Shown here piece after piece: positions 1 to 5,240 of a stretch of DNA of 5,240 nt. The position numbers and the translations under genes are program-made. Origin of the DNA: Acidobacteria bacterium 37-71-11 (GTDB lineage Bacteria; Acidobacteriota; Thermoanaerobaculia; Thermoanaerobaculales; Thermoanaerobaculaceae); the NCBI GenBank assembly GCA_002279285.1, contig NCBR01000189.1, positions 1-5,240 on the forward strand, written 5' to 3'. A model generated the notes under the pieces. The model did no database searches. It saw nothing but the letters and a program-made list of their open reading frames with translations, and was not told the DNA's origin. Position 1 is the first letter of the stretch; each line of letters starts with the position of its first letter.

Positions 1-2
1 TC

Positions 3-920
3 TACCAGGACCCGCACGAGCCGGACGTGCGCCTGCACCTCGTCTACGGCGACCTCAACGACGCGTCGTCGCTGAACAAGCTGCTCAAGGTCGTGCGCCC
101 GGACGAGATCTACAACCTTGGCGCGCAGTCGCACGTCAAGGTCTCGTTCGACGTGCCGGAGTACACCGCCGAGGTCACGGGCGTCGGCGCGGTGCGCCTG
201 CTCGAGGCGATGCGCGAGCTGGGGCTCGACGCCCGCTTCTACCAGGCGTCCTCCTCCGAGCTGTTCGGCAAAGCGCTGGAGGTTCCGCAGACGGAGACCA
301 CGCCGTTCTACCCGCGCAGCCCCTACGCCGCGGCCAAGGCGTACGCCTTCTTCATCACCCGCAACTATCGCGAGGCGTACGGGATCTTCGCCGTCAACGG
401 GATCCTTTTCAACCACGAATCGCCGCGGCGCGGCGAGACGTTCGTCACCCGCAAGATCACCCGTGCGGTAGCGCACATCAAACATGGTCTTGAGGACAAG
501 CTCTATCTCGGCAACCTCGACGCGAAGCGCGACTGGGGGTTCGCCGGCGACTTCGTCGAGGCGATGTGGCTGATGCTGCAAGCCGACGCGGCGGACGACT
601 ACGTCGTCGCGACGGGCGAGACGCACTCGGTGCGGGAGTTCTGCCAGCTCGCGTTCGCCCGCGCGGGGATGCCGCTCACCTGGCGCGGCGAGGGGCAGGC
701 GGAGCAAGGCGTCGGCGAGGACGGCCGCGTGCTGGTCGAGGTGGACCGCCGCTACTTCCGCCCCACCGAGGTCGAGCACCTGCTCGGCGACCCGGCCAAG
801 GCCAGGACCAAACTCGGGTGGACAACGCACACAGGTTTCGAGGCCCTCGTCACGATGATGGTCGATGCCGACCTCGCCGAGGTCGACCGCGAGGTCCGCT
901 GCGGCGCATTGCGGCCATGA
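3..920 (+). CDS. gmd: GDP-mannose 4,6-dehydratase, 5' end cut by the window
   Basis: This enzyme converts GDP-D-mannose to GDP-4-keto-6-deoxy-D-mannose, the cytoplasmic precursor of GDP-fucose, GDP-rhamnose and related sugars for surface polysaccharides. The reading frame is open from base 3, so the gene enters from the left; 305 residues are visible. By comparison with the roughly 370-residue E. coli protein, about 50 N-terminal residues are missing, including the GxxGxxG NADP-binding loop. In visible numbering, the short-chain dehydrogenase active site is present: Ser84 and Glu86 in ASSSELFG, then Tyr108 and Lys112 in SPYAAAK (YxxxK). The family-specific stretches FNHESPRRGETF, RDWGFAGDFVEAMW and RRYFRPTEVEHLLGDPAKA follow. 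The stop codon overlaps the start of wecB (ATGA), so the two genes are probably co-transcribed and translationally coupled. No fcl or rmd gene follows to show which final sugar is made. Family assignment is very secure. Confidence 0.96.
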   Translation, partial: YQDPHEPDVRLHLVYGDLNDASSLNKLLKVVRPDEIYNLGAQSHVKVSFDVPEYTAEVTGVGAVRLLEAMRELGLDARFYQASSSELFGKALEVPQTETTPFYPRSPYAAAKAYAFFITRNYREAYGIFAVNGILFNHESPRRGETFVTRKITRAVAHIKHGLEDKLYLGNLDAKRDWGFAGDFVEAMWLMLQADAADDYVVATGETHSVREFCQLAFARAGMPLTWRGEGQAEQGVGEDGRVLVEVDRRYFRPTEVEHLLGDPAKARTKLGWTTHTGFEALVTMMVDADLAEVDREVRCGALRP

Positions 921-2068
921 GGAAGGTCTCCATCGTCTTCGGCACCCGCCCCGAGGCGATCAAGCTGGCGCCGGTCGTGCTCGCGTTGCGTGCCGACCCA
1001 CGCTTTGCCTGCGACGTCTGCGTCACCGCACAGCACCGCCAGATGCTCGATCAGGTGCTGGAGGCATTCGCAATCGCCCCGGACGCCGACCTCGACCTGA
1101 TGGTGCCGGAGCAGACGCTGGCGGGGCTCACCGGCCGTGCCATCGAGGCGATCGACCGGCACCTGGCCGAAGCGAAGCCCGACCTCGTCCTCGTCCAGGG
1201 CGACACCACGACGACGTTCTGCGCAGCGCTCGCCTCGTTCTACCGCCACATTCCCGTCGGCCACGTCGAGGCCGGGCTGCGCACCGGCAACCTCGAGTCG
1301 CCGTGGCCGGAAGAGGCCAACCGTATCCTGACGACCCGGCTCGCGCGGCTGCACTTCGCGCCCACCGCAGGCAACCGCGCCAACCTGCTGCGGGAGGGTG
1401 TGCCCGGCGACCGCATCGTCGTCACCGGCAACACCGTGATCGACGCCCTCTTCCTCGCGCTCGAAATCGTCAAGAACGCAAGGCCGGCGATCCCCGGCCT
1501 GCCGGACGGTGTGGTCAGCGGCGCGCAGCCGCTGGTCCTCATCACCGGCCACCGCAGGGAGAACTTCGGCCCCGGTTTCGAGGCGATCTGCCAGGCGATC
1601 GCGGAACTGGCGCGGCGCTTTCCGGACGCGGCGTTCGTCTACCCGGTGCACCTGAACCCGAACGTCCGCCGCCCGGTGGACGCAATCCTGCGCTTTGCCG
1701 GAACCGCCAACATCCACCTCATCGAGCCGCTCTCCTACCTGCCGTTCGTCGCCATGATGAGCCGCGCCACCGTGATCCTTTCGGACTCGGGCGGTGTGCA
1801 GGAGGAGGCGCCGAGTTTGGGCAAGCCGGTGCTCGTCATGCGCGACACGACCGAGCGCCCGGAGGCGGTGACGGCGGGCACGGTCAAGCTGGTGGGCACC
1901 GACCGGCGCGCCATCGTCGAGGAGGCGAGCCGCCTGCTCACCGACCGCGTGGCGTACGACGCCATGGCCCGCGCGACGAACCCCTACGGCGATGGGAAGG
2001 CCACCGGCCGCATCGTCGCCGCCTGTGCTTCGTTCCTCGGCCTACCGTGTGCGCCGGTAGGGGCGTGA
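917..2068 (+). CDS. wecB: UDP-N-acetylglucosamine 2-epimerase, non-hydrolysing
   Basis: This cytoplasmic enzyme interconverts UDP-GlcNAc and UDP-ManNAc, supplying ManNAc-type sugars for surface polysaccharides. It is complete at 383 residues, close to the 376 of E. coli WecB. The start is the ATG overlapping the gmd stop. The frame stays open further upstream, but homology begins at this Met with MRKVSIVFGTRPEAIK. No good Shine-Dalgarno sequence precedes it, which fits translational coupling to gmd. Residues matching the E. coli catalytic and binding positions are present: Arg11 in GTRPEA, Asp96 in QGDTTTT, Glu118 in HVEAGLRTG, Glu132 in WPEEANR and His212 in GHRRENFG. The nucleotide-binding part SDSGGVQEEAPSLGKP lies at 289-304, followed by RDTTERPEAV and NPYGDG near the C-terminus. 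A following wecC (UDP-ManNAc dehydrogenase), a common partner, is absent: the next gene is sdhC. The hydrolysing NeuC type is less likely given the close match to WecB. Confidence 0.97.
   Translation: MRKVSIVFGTRPEAIKLAPVVLALRADPRFACDVCVTAQHRQMLDQVLEAFAIAPDADLDLMVPEQTLAGLTGRAIEAIDRHLAEAKPDLVLVQGDTTTTFCAALASFYRHIPVGHVEAGLRTGNLESPWPEEANRILTTRLARLHFAPTAGNRANLLREGVPGDRIVVTGNTVIDALFLALEIVKNARPAIPGLPDGVVSGAQPLVLITGHRRENFGPGFEAICQAIAELARRFPDAAFVYPVHLNPNVRRPVDAILRFAGTANIHLIEPLSYLPFVAMMSRATVILSDSGGVQEEAPSLGKPVLVMRDTTERPEAVTAGTVKLVGTDRRAIVEEASRLLTDRVAYDAMARATNPYGDGKATGRIVAACASFLGLPCAPVGA
2041..2061 (+). other. Perfect 7-bp inverted repeat at the wecB 3' end
   Basis: CCTACCG (2041-2047) and CGGTAGG (2055-2061) are perfect reverse complements around a 7-base loop, ending a few bases before the wecB stop codon. 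No T-run follows (the next bases are GGCGTGACAA), so it is not a standard intrinsic terminator. It could be an mRNA 3'-end stabilising or pausing hairpin, or chance in GC-rich coding DNA. Confidence 0.35.
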
Positions 2069-2212
2069 CAACGGCGTTTGCCGGCAGTGGTCGAATTATG
2101 CCCGAACACCCGCCTGGCGTTTTCGCATCGGCGAGTCTTCTTCTCGGTCCGTATTCTGAATTGCGAATCTCGATTCCGTGGTGCCGCCGCGTTGCCTCGG
2201 CTCAACCAGGGC

Positions 2213-2240
2213 TTGCATGGGCGCGTGCCGCGACTATACT
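2213..2240 (+). promoter_or_regulatory. Sigma70-like promoter candidate for sdhCAB
   Basis: A -35-like TTGCAT (2213-2218, four of six consensus matches) and a -10-like TATACT (2235-2240, five of six matches to TATAAT) are separated by 16 bases. TATACT stands out in GC-rich surroundings. Transcription would start near 2246-2249, giving a leader of about 60 bases before the sdhC ATG. There is no extended -10 TG. This is a by-eye consensus match, supported by its place upstream of an operon start. Confidence 0.6.
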
Positions 2241-2254
2241 GTCGGCGGCTTTTT
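2227..2254 (+). terminator. Intrinsic-terminator-like hairpin with T5 tract
   Basis: GCCGCGAC (2227-2234) pairs with GTCG-G-CGGC (2241-2249): eight base pairs, seven of them G-C, with one bulged G at 2245 and a six-base loop. Five T's (2250-2254) follow at once. This is the layout of a rho-independent terminator for transcripts coming from gmd-wecB. The loop is exactly the TATACT of the promoter candidate, so promoter and terminator overlap. A short T-run and a bulge make it moderate rather than strong. Confidence 0.5.
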
Positions 2255-2296
2255 GATCTGAGCCTTGGCGTTGGCCCACAACGGACCTCCACGCAT

Positions 2297-2301
2297 GGGA
2301 G
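2297..2301 (+). promoter_or_regulatory. Ribosome binding site of sdhC
   Basis: GGGAG lies six bases before the ATG at 2308 and supports that start. The other nearby ATG (2295-2297) is out of frame with sdhC. Confidence 0.7.
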
Positions 2302-2307
2302 CCTCGA

Positions 2308-2967
2308 ATGCAAGGTTGGTTGGCCTTCTACCGGACGACAGTTGGGAAGAAGATCGTCATGGCGGTCACGGGCGTCATGATGTTCCTCTGGCTCGTGGGA
2401 CACATGGTCGGGAACCTCCAGATCTTCTTCGGACCCGAGAAGATCAATACGTACGCTCACTTCCTGCACAACGGCGGGGAGGAGATCCTCCTGGGCGTGC
2501 GCGCGGTCATGATCGTCGCCATCCTGCTGCACCTGCTCGCGGCGCTGCAGGTGACGCTTGCCGACTGGAGGGCGAGGCCCGTGGGCTACGTGGTCAAGAA
2601 GAACATCGAGACCTCGTACGCCGCACGCACCATGATCTTCAGCGGCCCGATCATCCTTCTCTACCTGATCTACCACCTGCTCATGTTCACCTTTCTGAAG
2701 GTGGGGCCGGGCCGCAGCGCGACGGACGTCTATTCCAACGTCGTCCACGGCTTCCAGGTGCCGCTGATCTCGGCGGTCTACATCGTGGCCATGCTCGTCC
2801 TGGCCTACCACCTCTGGCACGGGGCGTGGAGCATGCTCCAGACGCTCGGCGCCAACCACCCGAAGTACAACCGCCTGCGGAAGATCGTGGCTACGGGACT
2901 CGCGGTGATCATCGCCGTCGGCTTCGTCTCCGTGCCCGTCGCGGTCCTGCTGGGCATCATCCGTTAG
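2308..2967 (+). CDS. sdhC: Succinate dehydrogenase/fumarate reductase cytochrome b subunit (dihaem b558 type)
   Basis: This is the membrane anchor of complex II: it holds the flavoprotein and iron-sulfur subunits on the membrane and passes electrons through two b haems to or from quinone. It has 219 residues and five hydrophobic segments, about 15-38, 60-84, 107-130, 152-175 and 192-217, the usual topology for single-anchor enzymes. Four histidines sit in the first four helices at the spacing expected of dihaem cytochromes: His32, His75, His123 and His168 (His171 in HLWHGAWSMLQTLG is an alternative to the last). By analogy with Wolinella FrdC and Bacillus SdhC, His75/His168 would bind the proximal haem and His32/His123 the distal one. 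No separate sdhD is present or needed. The gene opens the sdhCAB operon, with a GGGAG ribosome site and a promoter candidate upstream, and lies 12 bases before sdhA. Quinone type and direction of catalysis cannot be read directly; menaquinone is the usual partner of this class. Confidence 0.95.
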   Translation: MQGWLAFYRTTVGKKIVMAVTGVMMFLWLVGHMVGNLQIFFGPEKINTYAHFLHNGGEEILLGVRAVMIVAILLHLLAALQVTLADWRARPVGYVVKKNIETSYAARTMIFSGPIILLYLIYHLLMFTFLKVGPGRSATDVYSNVVHGFQVPLISAVYIVAMLVLAYHLWHGAWSMLQTLGANHPKYNRLRKIVATGLAVIIAVGFVSVPVAVLLGIIR

Positions 2968-2979
2968 GGAGAGGGCACC

Positions 2980-4892
<1,913 letters not shown>

Positions 4893-4896
<4 letters not shown>

Positions 4897-5240
4897 AGCT
4901 GACGTTGAAGATCTGGCGGCAGGAGAACCAGGCGGACAAGGGGCGGCTGGTGGCCTACGCGATGGACGACGTGGCCGAGGACTGTTCGTTCCTCGAGCTG
5001 CTCGACATCCTGAACCAGCGCCTGATCAAGCAGAGCGAGCGGCCGGTCGCGTTCGACCACGACTGCCGCGAGGGGATCTGCGGCTCGTGCGGCTTCATGA
5101 TCTCCGGGATCGCGCACGGCCCGCAGAAGCTCACGACGACCTGTCAGCTGTTCATGCGGCAGTTCAAGGACGGGGACACGATCGTGGCCGAGCCGTTCCG
5201 CTCCCGGGCGTTCCCCGTGATCAAGGACCTGGTGGTGGAC
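4893..5240 (+). CDS. sdhB: Succinate dehydrogenase/fumarate reductase iron-sulfur subunit, 3' end cut by the window
   Basis: This subunit carries electrons between FAD in SdhA and the haems of SdhC through [2Fe-2S], [4Fe-4S] and [3Fe-4S] clusters. The visible 116 residues cover the N-terminal plant-ferredoxin-like domain. Its [2Fe-2S] ligands are Cys58, Cys63, Cys66 and Cys84, in CREGICGSCGF and TTTCQLFMRQF. All four are cysteine, unlike E. coli SdhB where one is Asp. The later cysteine motifs for the other two clusters lie beyond the window; family members are usually about 230-260 residues. The start ATG overlaps the sdhA stop (ATGA), and GGAG at 4883-4886 lies six bases upstream, so both a ribosome site and translational coupling support it. 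The CREGICGSC and HGPQKLTTTCQ wording matches the Bacillus/Bacteroides branch, consistent with the dihaem SdhC and the SdhA type. Confidence 0.96.

Larger units (their letters stand above)
2069..2307 (+). other. Intergenic region between wecB and sdhC
   Basis: These 239 bases separate the sugar genes from the sdh operon and are visibly richer in A+T than the flanking genes, especially about 2090-2180. I see no credible gene: open frames crossing it run into sdhC in the wrong frame and match no family I know. It holds a small palindrome, GAATC-TC-GATTC, at 2165-2176, and the promoter and terminator candidates listed separately. The bases after the predicted transcription start (about 2247 to 2307) would form a 5' leader of roughly 60 bases, with no riboswitch that I recognise. 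Confidence 0.7.

Noticed and set aside
566..916. A possible N-terminal extension of wecB inside gmd
   Set aside because: The frame is open upstream, but the translation is Arg/Gly/Ala-rich shadow of gmd. WecB homology begins at the Met encoded at 917.
752..1717. A 321-residue minus-strand frame opposite gmd and wecB
   Set aside because: It is antisense to conserved coding sequence, has a composition typical of a GC-rich shadow frame, and shows no recognisable motif.
2250..2307. Riboswitch or attenuator in the sdhC leader
   Set aside because: The leader of about 60 bases is short and has only weak pairings (such as GCC/GGC around 2262-2275). No known riboswitch core is visible.
2078..2380. 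A 100-residue plus-strand frame in the gap before sdhC
   Set aside because: It overlaps the sdhC start in another frame, has no clear ribosome site, covers the promoter and terminator candidates, and resembles no known protein.

Overview
The window is GC-rich bacterial chromosomal DNA. All five supported genes lie on the + strand in two blocks, separated by a 239-base gap with a visibly higher A+T content. The left block (1-2068) makes nucleotide sugars. It holds the 3' part of a GDP-mannose 4,6-dehydratase gene (gmd, cut by the left edge) and a complete non-hydrolysing UDP-N-acetylglucosamine 2-epimerase gene (wecB), joined by a 4-base ATGA overlap. This looks like the end of a surface-polysaccharide gene cluster.

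The gap (2069-2307) carries a sigma70-like promoter candidate, TTGCAT-16-TATACT. Its -10 hexamer forms the loop of a GC-rich hairpin that is followed at once by five T's. The same roughly 40 bases could therefore end transcription arriving from wecB and start transcription of the next operon.

The right block (2308-5240) is a succinate dehydrogenase/fumarate reductase operon in the order sdhC-sdhA-sdhB, with a single cytochrome b subunit and no sdhD. The genes are tightly packed: 12 bases between sdhC and sdhA, and a 4-base overlap between sdhA and sdhB. sdhB is cut by the right edge. The cytochrome has five predicted membrane helices and all four expected haem-ligand histidines, which indicates a dihaem quinone-reactive enzyme of the Bacillus/Bacteroides/Wolinella kind. 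FAD-, substrate- and iron-sulfur-binding residues are intact in the parts that can be seen. The three subunits would form one membrane-bound complex linking succinate/fumarate exchange to the quinone pool, most likely menaquinone.

The organism cannot be fixed from the sequence. High GC plus a C-A-B dihaem operon with a Bacteroides-like flavoprotein fits high-GC groups such as Acidobacteriota, Myxococcota or Gemmatimonadota; this is inference only. The genes are ordinary housekeeping and envelope genes. I found no mobile element, CRISPR array, RNA gene or evidence of an undescribed system. The most interesting feature is the overlapping promoter and terminator in the gap.
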